Assembly (NCBI GenBank): GCA_947625125.1
Contig: CANQNF010000005.1
Location: 50,745 to 114,744, forward strand
Length of the DNA stretch: 64,000 bases
Direction: 5' to 3'
Source of the DNA: an uncultured Clostridia bacterium
GTDB taxonomy: Bacteria > Bacillota > Clostridia > Oscillospirales > Ruminococcaceae
Shown here: in pieces, positions 34,144 through 41,807 of the stretch
Layout: each line of letters starts with the position of its first letter
How positions within the stretch are numbered: position 1 is the first letter of the stretch
The notes under the pieces: model-generated
What the model was told of the DNA's origin: nothing
The model's input: only the letters and a program-made list of their open reading frames with translations
Databases searched by the model: none
Translations under genes and position numbers: made by a program

Positions 34144-35478
34144 TCATTCTTCGCCGCCGAGACTTTCGGTGACGGCGTCCGCGATCTCGTCGCCGAGGCC
34201 GTTCTCAAAGACCTCGTTTATAAGCGCCGATGAAAATACGGTCAGGAAGTCCTCGAGCACGACCGGGGTCTCGGCGCCCGTGCGCATATTCTTGAGCTTT
34301 GCCTCACCGGAGTCGAGCTCGTTGTCCCCCAAAACTACGACGAATTTAGCGCCTATTTTGTCGGCATATCTCATCTGCGGCTTGAGTCCGCGGCCGATGA
34401 TGTCAAACTCCGCCGCATACCCCGCCCGTCTCACAGCGTCGCACAAAAGCGCGGATTTTTCCTGAGCTCTTTCGCCCATCGGAGCGATGTAAAGGTCGGG
34501 TGTCTTAGGCTCTTCAAACTCACAGCCTGCGGCTTCCATGGTAAGGATAAGCCTTTCAAGACCCATTCCGAAGCCGAGAGCCGGGGCGCTCTGTCCGCCG
34601 AGTTCTCCTATAAGACCGTCGTAACGTCCGCCGCCGCAAACCGTGCCTTGGGCGCCGATGTCATTGGAAATAAATTCAAAAACAGTCCTCGTGTAATAGT
34701 CGAGGCCCCTGACTATCTTCGGGTCGAGGGCGTATTTTATCTCGTAACCGTCAAGGATTTTTTGCAGCTTTTCAAAGTGCTCCCGGCAGTCGTCGCAGAG
34801 ATAGTCGGTGATGATCGGGGCGTCCTTGGCGATATTTTTGCATATCGGCGATTTGCAGTCCAAAAGCCTCATCGGGTTCTTGTCGAGTCTTTCGTTGCAG
34901 GTCTGGCAAAGCTCGCTCCTATGGGGTTCAAAGTACCTTTTCAGGGCGTCCCGGTAGTTGCTCCTGCATTCGGGGCAGCCGATGGAATTTAAGTGCAGCT
35001 CGACGTTATCCAGCCCGCAGCCGTCGAGGACAGAAGCTGCCAAAAGAATTATCTCGGCGTCGGCGTAAGGAGAGGCCGAGCCGACCATCTCGACCCCGAA
35101 CTGCCGAAATTCGCGGTAGCGGCCGGCCTGGGGCTTTTCATGGCGGTAGCAGGGAATGACATAATAAACCTTTTGCGGGAAGCCTTCGTTCATAATGCCG
35201 TTTTCGAGCATGGCGCGAATGACCCCGGCCGTTCCCTCGGGTCTTAGGGTGAACGAGTCGTCGCCCTTTGACGAGACGGTGTACATCTCCTTGGTCACGA
35301 CGTCGGACGTGTCGCCGACAGACCTGACATATAAAGACGTGTCCTCAAAAACGGGCGTGCGTATCTCCTTGAAACCGAACTGCTCGGCGGTCTGTGACAC
35401 GATCCCCTCGACGGTTTTCCACTTGTGGATCTGAGAGGGTATCAGGTCCTGGGTGCCTTTTGGTCTTTTGATAAGCAT
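34144..35478 (-). CDS. hisS: Histidyl-tRNA synthetase
   Basis: A 444-residue class II synthetase from ATG 35478 (GGAGG upstream). Motifs: RPKGTQDLIP at the start, motif 2 (YVIPCYRHEKPQAGRYREFRQ), the His-specific GRYDGLI and LGFGMGLERL, and an anticodon-binding C-terminal domain (DLYIAPMGERAQ). It is preceded by a T-box leader that senses uncharged tRNA and would switch on hisS and aspS together. Confidence 0.97.
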   Translation of the reverse strand: MLIKRPKGTQDLIPSQIHKWKTVEGIVSQTAEQFGFKEIRTPVFEDTSLYVRSVGDTSDVVTKEMYTVSSKGDDSFTLRPEGTAGVIRAMLENGIMNEGFPQKVYYVIPCYRHEKPQAGRYREFRQFGVEMVGSASPYADAEIILLAASVLDGCGLDNVELHLNSIGCPECRSNYRDALKRYFEPHRSELCQTCNERLDKNPMRLLDCKSPICKNIAKDAPIITDYLCDDCREHFEKLQKILDGYEIKYALDPKIVRGLDYYTRTVFEFISNDIGAQGTVCGGGRYDGLIGELGGQSAPALGFGMGLERLILTMEAAGCEFEEPKTPDLYIAPMGERAQEKSALLCDAVRRAGYAAEFDIIGRGLKPQMRYADKIGAKFVVVLGDNELDSGEAKLKNMRTGAETPVVLEDFLTVFSSALINEVFENGLGDEIADAVTESLGGEE

Positions 35479-35504
35479 AAATTTCCTCCGATACAAAATG
35501 ATTC

Positions 35505-35731
35505 AAATAAAAATAAAAAACGCCGTCCCATATCAAAAGGACGACGTTTGCCGTGTTGCCACCTTTTTTACCGCGCCTTTCGGGCACGGTCGCTCATCCC
35601 CCTTAACGCGGGGTCGATTCGCCCGGGGTTTTGACCTCGGGGGCTCCCGGTCGTCGTTCGCCGCAGCCGTCGCAGGCGTTCTCAGCATTCCGCCCTCTCT
35701 TTGCCGCCGTGATACGGTTACTCTTCCGTTC
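35505..35731 (-). promoter_or_regulatory. T-box leader upstream of hisS-aspS
   Basis: On the minus strand the T-box sequence AAGGTGGCAACACGG (35551-35565) is followed by a terminator hairpin CGTCGTCC...GGGACGGCG and a T-run (about 35514-35548). Upstream, a stem I region starts with GAACGGAAGAG (to 35731); CAC in GTATCACGG is a plausible His specifier. Uncharged tRNA would pair with the T-box bulge and favour the antiterminator. Confidence 0.88.
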
Positions 35732-35746
35732 AAAGCCTTTAAGTTG

Positions 35747-36172
35747 TTAAATTTTGAACATGATCTGATTCAGTGCCTCGTTGCGGTCTTTCAGCCAGTC
35801 GAGATCGCCTCGGTTGAGCGCGAAGATAAGCGCCTCCGCAGTCGCAAAGTTAGTGGCGACCGGGATGTTGTGAACGTCGCAGAGCCTAAGGATATCCTGT
35901 TCGTTCGGTTCGGACGTCTTGCGGTTCAGGGGATCGCGGAAGAATATGAGCAGATCTATCTCGTTGCAGGAGATCTTGGCGCCGATCTGCTCGATACCGC
36001 CCTGAGAGCCGATGAGATACTGCTGGATGGCAAGACCGGTGGCCTCCGCCACCTGTTTGCCGGTGGTGCCTGTCGCGCACAGTTGATGTTGGCTCAGGAT
36101 CCCGCTGTAAGCTGTGCAGAACTGGATCATCAGTTCTTTTCTGGAGTCATGCGCAATAAGGGCAATGTGCAT
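35747..36172 (-). CDS. mgsA: Methylglyoxal synthase
   Basis: A 141-residue enzyme that turns dihydroxyacetone phosphate into methylglyoxal and phosphate, a bypass of lower glycolysis under phosphate limitation or sugar excess. MHIALIAHDSRKELMIQF, the phosphate-binding ATGTTGKQ, GSQGGIEQIGAKI, and the active-site stretch LLIFFRDPL are typical. AGGAGGG precedes the ATG at 36172. The T-box leader follows directly, so mgsA transcripts may run into hisS. Confidence 0.96.
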   Translation of the reverse strand: MHIALIAHDSRKELMIQFCTAYSGILSQHQLCATGTTGKQVAEATGLAIQQYLIGSQGGIEQIGAKISCNEIDLLIFFRDPLNRKTSEPNEQDILRLCDVHNIPVATNFATAEALIFALNRGDLDWLKDRNEALNQIMFKI

Positions 36173-36254
36173 ATAAAACCCTCCTGTGTTATTGTGTTAT
36201 CATGTTATTGTGTTACCGTCGCGGGGATAAATGCTTTTTATGGTAGATGACTAT

Positions 36255-36283
36255 ATAATAGCACAAAATAAACGATATGTCAA
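36255..36283 (-). promoter_or_regulatory. Promoter of mgsA
   Basis: Minus-strand TTGACA (36278-36283), 17 bases, TATTAT (36255-36260). Confidence 0.78.
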
Positions 36284-36477
36284 AGCTTTTTTAAAAAATT
36301 CACAAATTACACAAAAATTTCAGATTACTTTAGCGCATTATGACAATCAAGGAATAAATTTCTGTCGGTTTTTGGGGTGTGCGCGGTTTCAAAGAGTTAA
36401 GTTTTTGTCAAAAAGGTATCTTTTGGCTGCGAGGGCGGGGGTAAGTGGGGGGAGGGGGTGCGGGGCAGAGGGGGCCT

Positions 36478-36601
36478 CATGCTGCCGCTGCCTTGGGGCG
36501 AAGCCCGGCCCGGCGAAGCCGGGCCCCGGCGGCTTGGCCGCCGGGCTGCTCGGCCGCATAGCGGCCGAGCGGGCTTCGCCCCCCCGGGCGCCGGCGGCAT
36601 G
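36478..36601. repeat. GC-rich cloverleaf-like palindromic element, copy 1
   Basis: An outer imperfect stem pairs 36478-36492 with 36587-36601. Inside it a perfect 13-bp stem joins 36495-36507 (GGGGCGAAGCCCG) and 36570-36582. Three hairpins fill the centre: 36508-36524 (7 bp, gaa loop), 36525-36545 (9 bp, ttg loop) and 36548-36570 (10 bp, ata loop). It lies between mgsA and the anti-sigma gene. There is no coding content. Confidence 0.85.
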
Positions 36602-36660
36602 ATACCCAAAAAAAATCAAGGCGCCTACATGGCGCCCCGACTGTATTTTTCCGGGTTATT

Positions 36661-37803
36661 TTACCCAAGCGCTATCTCTACGCCGTCGACCCGCACCGAT
36701 TCGATCTCGTCGACGTCAACAAGCGTCGCAAAATCGAAACGTATCCTGTCCTCGCCCACGGCTCCGCCGCTTATCAGGCGCTGCTTGCCGGGAGTGAAGT
36801 CGGCGCGCATGTCGGAAAGGACCGTGCCGTCCTTGAGCGTCAGCTCCAGCCTGCTCGTGTTGAATATGTCCATCAGCTCGTCAAGTTCATGGTTCTCGTC
36901 GGCCGTGAGTATAAGAGAACTCGGGCAAAGCTCTACGGAAAAACTGATTTCCCTTATCGTCGCATTTTCCGTAGAATATCTCGATTCCATCGGCGGGAAT
37001 TCGTCGGCGTTAAGCTCGATTTCCCTGCCGATATTTGCCACGACCTCGCGGTCCTTGCTGAACTCGCCGTCCTCGTTTTCGGTATATTTTATGAACCATA
37101 TATCCCCGAAAGTTATCACGCAGCCGCCGCTTGCAGCTTCCGCAAGGCCCGTGCTGTTGGCGGCAAAGGTCATTATATTCCCGTCGCGAGCCATATTTTT
37201 ACAGTCAAATATCGCGACCACCTTTCTCTCGCCATCATCGCCGAGAAGATACAAAAACGCGTCGATATAGTAGCTTCCGTCCTTATTGCCTTCCGGCATT
37301 CCGTCGGGTATGCCGAGGCCTTCGGTGTTCAGCTCCATAGTAAAGTCGAAGCTGTGATTTGTCGCGACGACGCTTGTGAGCCGAACCTCCCCGGGTCCGA
37401 ATTCATCTTCATTGACCGGGACGGGTTCATGTTCATCTTCTGTGAAATCGTCCGAATTTTTTGCATATTCATCTGCGGCGGGGGATGTTATCTCAACGCC
37501 GTTTTTCTCAATATCTGCCCTCGGCAGTTCATCCGGAACATTCAGCTCCGTTTCCAATTCATTATAGCGCTCCCTCATGGACGCCAGACCGCCCACGGTA
37601 AGCGCGGCCGCGCTGCATGCAAGCGCCGTAATAACAGCGGCCGCCGCAAGACCCGTTAAAAATTTTTTGCCTTTCATGGTACTCCTTTCCCGACCGCCGT
37701 CGGAGCATGCCGCCTTGGTCGACGCGGCCTCGGAGATGAACCTTTCCTCTGTTTTTCCGAACAGCTTCATCGCTTCAAAAGCCGCTCTTTCTTTATCGTT
37801 CAT
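36661..37803 (-). CDS. Membrane anti-sigma factor-like protein, partner of the ECF sigma
   Basis: A 380-residue single-pass membrane protein. A short cytoplasmic part (about 1-45, MNDKERAAFEAMKLFGKTEE) precedes a membrane helix (about 47-70) and a long extracellular domain. The architecture resembles the DUF4179 anti-sigma group. Its ATG overlaps the sigma factor stop as ATGA, so both are made together, and it most likely holds the sigma factor inactive at the membrane until a signal arrives. An acidic linker (about 105-125) follows the first extracellular segment. The signal is unknown. Confidence 0.8.
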   Translation of the reverse strand: MNDKERAAFEAMKLFGKTEERFISEAASTKAACSDGGRERSTMKGKKFLTGLAAAAVITALACSAAALTVGGLASMRERYNELETELNVPDELPRADIEKNGVEITSPAADEYAKNSDDFTEDEHEPVPVNEDEFGPGEVRLTSVVATNHSFDFTMELNTEGLGIPDGMPEGNKDGSYYIDAFLYLLGDDGERKVVAIFDCKNMARDGNIMTFAANSTGLAEAASGGCVITFGDIWFIKYTENEDGEFSKDREVVANIGREIELNADEFPPMESRYSTENATIREISFSVELCPSSLILTADENHELDELMDIFNTSRLELTLKDGTVLSDMRADFTPGKQRLISGGAVGEDRIRFDFATLVDVDEIESVRVDGVEIALG

Positions 37804-38354
37804 AAACCATGCTCCTTTCCGGTCAGATAGCTTCTAAGCTTTTTTCTTGTTCTGAACAGCATTGATTTTACCTTGCTTTCGGACATTTTCATATCCTCTG
37901 CGATTTCCGCGACCGGGTCAAAGAAAAAGTATCTGCGCAAAAATACCTTTCTTTGCTCGGGCGCAAGCTTCTCAAGAAAACCGTTCAGCGTCGCCTCAAA
38001 CTCGACGCGCCTCAGCGCTTCTTCGGTGAATCCGTCCGGCAGGATTTCCTCAAATTCTCCTATCGGGACCTCGCACTGCCTTGCTCTTTTCTGTGCCGTG
38101 AGATAGTCAAGACGGGTCATCGCGATATTTCTCTCGACCCGGCAGACGTACGCCTTTAAGTCGGACGGGCGTTCGGGAGGTATGGCGTTCCAGAGCGCCA
38201 TGAGCGTATCCGAAAAACATTCTTCGGCGTCGCTTAAACTGTTCAGGATGTTTTTGGCGATCCCGAGGCAGAGTCCGCGGTACTTTTTCTCGGTCTCGCA
38301 AAGAGCCTGTTCGTCTCTTTCAAAAAACATTCCGACTATCTTTTCGTCTTCCAA
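37800..38354 (-). CDS. ECF-type RNA polymerase sigma factor
   Basis: A 184-residue sigma-70 family protein. Region 2 is seen in DAEECFSDTLMALWNAIPP and RVERNIAMTRLDY, and region 4 in LAPEQRKVFLRRYFFFDPVAEIAEDMKMSESKVKSMLFRTRKKLRSYL (given here as its two halves in family descriptions). The start is taken as TTG at 38354, 8 bases after AAGGAAG; the outer in-frame ATG has no ribosome site. It overlaps the anti-sigma gene by 4 bases. Targets probably include its own operon. Confidence 0.9.
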   Translation of the reverse strand: MEDEKIVGMFFERDEQALCETEKKYRGLCLGIAKNILNSLSDAEECFSDTLMALWNAIPPERPSDLKAYVCRVERNIAMTRLDYLTAQKRARQCEVPIGEFEEILPDGFTEEALRRVEFEATLNGFLEKLAPEQRKVFLRRYFFFDPVAEIAEDMKMSESKVKSMLFRTRKKLRSYLTGKEHGL

Positions 38355-38468
38355 AAAACCACTTCCTTGTCGGATGATAGGGCAGTGCGCGCGATGTTCA
38401 GCGGCTTTCATAAATTAAGTGGGGATCCGTGGGCAAAAGGTTGCGCGGGAGAAATTTTTTGCAGAGGA

Positions 38469-38578
38469 GCAGCCTCCTGCGGGCGAAGCCCGGCCCTGCG
38501 AAGCGGAGCCCCGGCGGCGGAGCCGCCGGGGAGTCGGCCGCTTCGCGGCCGACCCGGGCTTCGCGCAAAGGCGGCTGC
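38469..38578. repeat. GC-rich cloverleaf-like palindromic element, copy 2
   Basis: The 25-base arms 38469-38493 and 38554-38578 are complementary at 21 positions. Inside lie three hairpins: 38492-38510 (imperfect, gaa loop), 38510-38530 (9 bp, gga loop) and 38533-38553 (9 bp, ttc loop). The order of one outer stem and three inner hairpins matches the copies at 36478 and 41808. It lies between the divergent sigma factor and lipoprotein genes. Confidence 0.85.
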
Positions 38579-38636
38579 GGGAGGGCGGTAAACTGACGCG
38601 CAGACGGCCCGCTACCCGTTTTTAGCACTCCCCCAA

Positions 38637-38711
38637 GGTTACAAACCGGTAACACTTCGGCCCAAAAAATTACAGAGCGGTTACAATTTGGTTAATGTTT
38701 GGTAAAGCCCT
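38637..38711 (+). promoter_or_regulatory. Direct-repeat operator, 11-bp period, upstream of the lipoprotein promoter
   Basis: GGTTACAAACC and GGTAACACTTC (38637-38658), then GGTTACAATTT, GGTTAATGTTT and GGTAAAGCCC (38679-38710), spaced exactly 11 bases within each group and ending at the -35 element. This layout is typical of OmpR/PhoB-family response regulators. Confidence 0.55.
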
Positions 38712-38739
38712 TGACATCGGGCTTTTTCGGTGCTACGAT
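38711..38739 (+). promoter_or_regulatory. Promoter of the small lipoprotein gene
   Basis: TTGACA (38711-38716), 17 bases, TACGAT (38734-38739), 42 bases before the ATG. Confidence 0.7.
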
Positions 38740-38780
38740 AACGCTGTGGACAGTTTAATTTATCCGCTTGGGAGGGTCGT

Positions 38781-39308
38781 ATGAAAAGGTTTTTAGCACT
38801 TATATTAGCGGCGGCAGTTCTGGCGGCGATGTGCGCGTGCGCCGAGAAAATTCGCGAGCTGACCCCGAAAGAGGCGGCCGAGCTCCTTAATTCCGATTTA
38901 AGGATCACCGCGTTTTTGGACGGCGGCCATAATATTTCCGGCGCCGAACTGATAACCGAAAACGGAATAGAGTACGCCCAAGCCGACGATGCTTCGCTTT
39001 TAGGTTGGGACAGCTTTATCAGCCTGCTCAACGATACATATACCAAAGAGGCGGCGGATAAGATACTCGCTTCCGGCGACTGCCTCGAAAAAGACGGCAT
39101 GACCTATATCCGCTACCTTGGTCCGGCTGAAAGCGGCGGTTACTCATTCTCGGTGACAAGCTTCGGCAACGTAACGATTGACCCCGAAAGCGACAGCCAA
39201 AACGCGACCGCCGTGCACGAGCTCGAATACGGTCCCGACAGCAAAGAATCCCTGAGCGTAAGCTATGAAAACACCTCGGACGGCTGGAGGATAGCCGGGA
39301 TAAATTAG
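38781..39308 (+). CDS. Small lipoprotein, unknown function
   Basis: A 175-residue lipoprotein (signal peptide then MCAC lipobox) with GGGAGGG before the ATG. The mature part has alternating helix and strand segments (LTPKEAAELLNSDLRITAF, GYSFSVTSFGNVTIDPES) and ends in a beta-strand DGWRIAGIN. No enzyme motif is seen. It is a single gene with a strong promoter, an upstream 11-bp repeat operator and a terminator. It may be a target of a two-component system or of the divergent sigma factor. I do not recognise the family. Confidence 0.8.
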   Translation: MKRFLALILAAAVLAAMCACAEKIRELTPKEAAELLNSDLRITAFLDGGHNISGAELITENGIEYAQADDASLLGWDSFISLLNDTYTKEAADKILASGDCLEKDGMTYIRYLGPAESGGYSFSVTSFGNVTIDPESDSQNATAVHELEYGPDSKESLSVSYENTSDGWRIAGIN

Positions 39309-39377
39309 CCGACAGCTCTTTCTTACCGCACTTGCTGTAAGAAATGGTTTATACATATAGGAGATCGGACTCCGCAC

Positions 39378-39407
39378 AAAAAAGCAGACGAGCGCGTCTG
39401 CTTTTTT
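39378..39407. terminator. Bidirectional terminator after the small lipoprotein
   Basis: AAAAAAGCAGACG (39378-39390) is fully complementary to CGTCTGCTTTTTT (39395-39407) with an agcg loop. Confidence 0.88.
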
Positions 39408-39446
39408 CATGCATAGAAATAATTTATCATGCGAATAAACGGGAAT

Positions 39447-39530
39447 TTACAATATAAAATTCGGGATCATTACGACCAGAAAAAACGCCAAAGCGAAAAT
39501 ATCAAAACCAAATCTGTAGTTTTTAAGCAC
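39447..39530 (-). pseudogene. Truncated remnant of a small membrane protein gene
   Basis: A 27-codon frame, GTG at 39530 to TAA at 39447, reads MLKNYRFGFDIFALAFFLVV then MIPNFIL. A GGGAGGA ribosome site precedes it. The sequence resembles the N-terminus of a larger clostridial membrane protein family in which NFIWF continues into a second half; here a stop comes directly after NFIL and no further match follows in any frame. It lies 42 bases behind the CPBP gene. It may be a decayed gene or a genuine tiny membrane peptide. Confidence 0.4.
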
Positions 39531-39572
39531 TGTATCGTCCTCCCGTAAACCCCGCTTTACTAATGCGCCATA

Positions 39573-40238
39573 TCAAATATGCATATACCATATCGTCATC
39601 AGCGCGAGGTCCGCAAACATATGGACTGCCCAGGACGGATAGATATTTCCGCTTTTTTCATCGACAAAATCAAATACCATCCCTCCGACCCACAGGCCCA
39701 ATAAGGACAGGCACATCATCTGCCAAGGAAAAGACGAGCCGACCATCGCCACATGATAAAGGGCGAACATGACCGAGCTGAACATATACGCCGCTTTTCG
39801 GGACAGATAGGAGGACAGCCCGATAAATGCCGCATAGCGGAATAAATATTCCTCCAAAAAAGAGTTGCAGACGGAAATATACAGAGCGACCGGGATAAAG
39901 CTGCGGCCGTCAACCTTTTGGTCCTCGGACAAGGACGCTATAAGGGATGAATAGTCGAAAATATTGCGGGTCAAAAAATATGACGCCATGACGATAAGAT
40001 AGATGACAATGCCCAAAACAAGCAGGCCGACAATATTTTTCACGTTCGGCCTGAAAGAGCCTGAAAAAGAGCCGATCTTACATATTTTTATGACCGACCG
40101 CGGCAATAACAAAAAAGTGAAGATCTTGATAACGGATTTCACTATGTAAGTCGGCTCTATCACTGTCTCGACCGCCGCCATCACCACGCAGCTTATGGCG
40201 ACGACGGCGACGATGACCGCTATTTTTTTGTTCTTCAA
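39573..40238 (-). CDS. CPBP-family intramembrane glutamic protease
   Basis: A 221-residue protein with about six membrane helices. The CPBP/Rce1 signature is intact: FLEEYLFRY (Glu129, Glu130, Arg134), ALYHV (His162), and HMFAD near the C-terminus where HxxxN is usual. Such proteases process prenylated or small peptides, or act in bacteriocin self-immunity. The start is TTG at 40238, 5 bases after AAGGCGG; an earlier TTG at 40268 lacks a ribosome site. It begins 10 bases after the ppa stop and is probably co-transcribed with it. The substrate is unknown. Confidence 0.85.
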   Translation of the reverse strand: MKNKKIAVIVAVVAISCVVMAAVETVIEPTYIVKSVIKIFTFLLLPRSVIKICKIGSFSGSFRPNVKNIVGLLVLGIVIYLIVMASYFLTRNIFDYSSLIASLSEDQKVDGRSFIPVALYISVCNSFLEEYLFRYAAFIGLSSYLSRKAAYMFSSVMFALYHVAMVGSSFPWQMMCLSLLGLWVGGMVFDFVDEKSGNIYPSWAVHMFADLALMTIWYMHI

Positions 40239-40248
40239 AACTGCCGCC

Positions 40249-40779
40249 TTATTTGCAGTAGTTTTCAATATAACCGTCGAGCGCGGCCTTGATTATTTCC
40301 TTAGCCTTTTCGGGGCCGTCGACCTCTTTGACGGCGGTCTCCTTGCCCTCAAGCTCCTTATAGACCCTGAAGAAGTGGCTCATCTCGTCGTAAATGTGCT
40401 TCGGGAGCTGCGATATGTCGGTGTAGCAGTTGTATGTAGGGTCGTTAAAAGGTATGGCGACGATTTTTTCGTCATTCCTGCCGTTGTCGACCATCGAAAT
40501 AACGCCGATGGGGTAGCACTTGACAAGGGTCATCGGCCTTATCGATTCGGTGCAGATGACCAAGACGTCAAGCGGGTCGCGGTCGTCGGCGTATGTGCGG
40601 GGAATGAAGCCGTAGTTGGCGGGGTAATGCGTGGACGTATAGAGAATCCTGTCGAGCTTTAAAACGCCGGTCTCCTTGTCGAGCTCGTATTTGCACTTTT
40701 CGCCCTTGGCTATTTCGATGACCGCCTCGAAGCTGTCGACCGTTATTCTTTTCGGATTTATGTCATGCCAGATGTTCAT
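40249..40779 (-). CDS. ppa: Inorganic pyrophosphatase (family I)
   Basis: A 176-residue soluble enzyme that splits pyrophosphate and so drives biosynthesis. Family I motifs are complete: KYELDKETG, HYPANYGFIPRTYADDRDPLDVL with the metal-binding Asp residues, and KETAVKEVDG. The ATG at 40779 follows GGGAGGC. It has its own promoter and is followed by the CPBP protease gene. Confidence 0.96.
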   Translation of the reverse strand: MNIWHDINPKRITVDSFEAVIEIAKGEKCKYELDKETGVLKLDRILYTSTHYPANYGFIPRTYADDRDPLDVLVICTESIRPMTLVKCYPIGVISMVDNGRNDEKIVAIPFNDPTYNCYTDISQLPKHIYDEMSHFFRVYKELEGKETAVKEVDGPEKAKEIIKAALDGYIENYCK

Positions 40780-40814
40780 AAAACTGCCTCCCAAAAGGTT
40801 ATTTTTTCATCAGT

Positions 40815-40843
40815 ATTGTAGCACACCCCCGCCAAAAATTCAA
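40815..40843 (-). promoter_or_regulatory. Promoter of ppa
   Basis: Minus-strand TTGAAT (40838-40843), 17 bases, TACAAT (40815-40820). The spacer GGGGGTGTGC closely resembles that of the divergent promoter at 40872. Confidence 0.75.
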
Positions 40844-40871
40844 GCTTTTTTCATAATATTTATCAAAATTA

Positions 40872-40900
40872 TTGAAATTCATGTGGGGGTATGCTATAAT
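40872..40900 (+). promoter_or_regulatory. Promoter of the second AraC gene
   Basis: TTGAAA (40872-40877), 17 bases including GGGGGTATGC, TATAAT (40895-40900). An 11-bp hairpin (TTTGCAGAAAA 40902-40912 with TTTTCTGCAAA 40925-40935) begins at the transcript start and ends at the ribosome site. Confidence 0.8.
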
Positions 40901-40946
40901 ATTTGCAGAAAAGTACACGTTGCATTTTCTGCAAAAGGAGGACGGC

Positions 40947-41759
40947 ATGATAAAAATAGGTTCCATCGGCTACAACTGCGCGCATCCCGAGGGCTTCGAG
41001 GTCAATTGGCCCGACGGCCCGGGAGCATATATCCTGCTGCTTGTCAAGACAGCCGCAGAATTTCATCTCGGCAGCTCCCGCTTCGACGTAAAGCCCGGCA
41101 CCGTCGTCATAATCTCGCCGGAAACCCCCGCCTATTACAAGCCGACCGGCCGGGAATACATCGACGACTGGTTCTACATGGACGTCGACGCCGACGGAAA
41201 AAAGGCGCTCTCCGACCTCGGCATACCAATCGACTCTCCGGCGTTCGTCGGCGCTTCCGATATTTTCTCATCGCTCATCTACGAGATGACCGTCGAATTT
41301 TACAGTTCGGAGTTATATCATGCCGAAATAACCGAGCTTTACACCGATATTTTCTTCAAAAGACTCGGGCGAGTGCTGACCTCGAGACTGAGCTATAAGC
41401 CGGGCCTGCCGGACGACAAGCGTGCCGAGCTTGCTGAGCTCAGAACAAGGATCTACCGCGAGCCTGCGGCAGTGCCGACGGTGGCGGAGCTCGCCGAGGA
41501 AATGAAAATATCGGTCTCTGGGCTGGAGCATCTTTACAAAAAAGCTTTCGGAACGTCGGTCATCTCGGACATCGTAAACGCGAGGCTGAGCTGCGCTAAA
41601 AAGCTTCTGATGAGCACCAAGCTTCAGATTTCCGAGGTCGCGGAAAAAAGCGGGTATAACTCCTGCTACAGTTTCATGCGGCAGTTCAAGCTCAAGGTCG
41701 GAGTGACGCCTACCGTTTTTCGCAAGTTTGCAAACTACGGAAAATGGAACATTGAATAG
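40947..41759 (+). CDS. AraC-family transcription regulator
   Basis: A 270-residue regulator with an N-terminal cupin-like sensing domain (AEFHLGSSRFDVKPGTVVIISPETPAYY) and a C-terminal double helix-turn-helix (VAELAEEMKISVSGLEHLYK, EVAEKSGYNSCYSFMRQFK, GVTPTVFRK). The ATG at 40947 follows AAAGGAGG. No sugar-use gene adjoins it; it is divergent from ppa and converges on the MutS-like operon, so its target is not evident. Its 5' leader contains a hairpin abutting the ribosome site. Confidence 0.92.
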   Translation: MIKIGSIGYNCAHPEGFEVNWPDGPGAYILLLVKTAAEFHLGSSRFDVKPGTVVIISPETPAYYKPTGREYIDDWFYMDVDADGKKALSDLGIPIDSPAFVGASDIFSSLIYEMTVEFYSSELYHAEITELYTDIFFKRLGRVLTSRLSYKPGLPDDKRAELAELRTRIYREPAAVPTVAELAEEMKISVSGLEHLYKKAFGTSVISDIVNARLSCAKKLLMSTKLQISEVAEKSGYNSCYSFMRQFKLKVGVTPTVFRKFANYGKWNIE

Positions 41760-41807
41760 AGGATAGAGTGTAGATGATCAGAGGATAGAAGCAGGTGAAC
41801 GACAGCC

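Noticed and set aside
35533..35733. 66-codon minus-strand frame before hisS
   Set aside because: It lies inside the T-box leader, whose conserved T-box sequence and terminator explain the stretch.
36389..36668. Several short open frames across the GC-rich element at 36.5 kb
   Set aside because: They translate hairpin arms into Pro/Gly/Ala/Arg runs and have no start signals; the element is non-coding.
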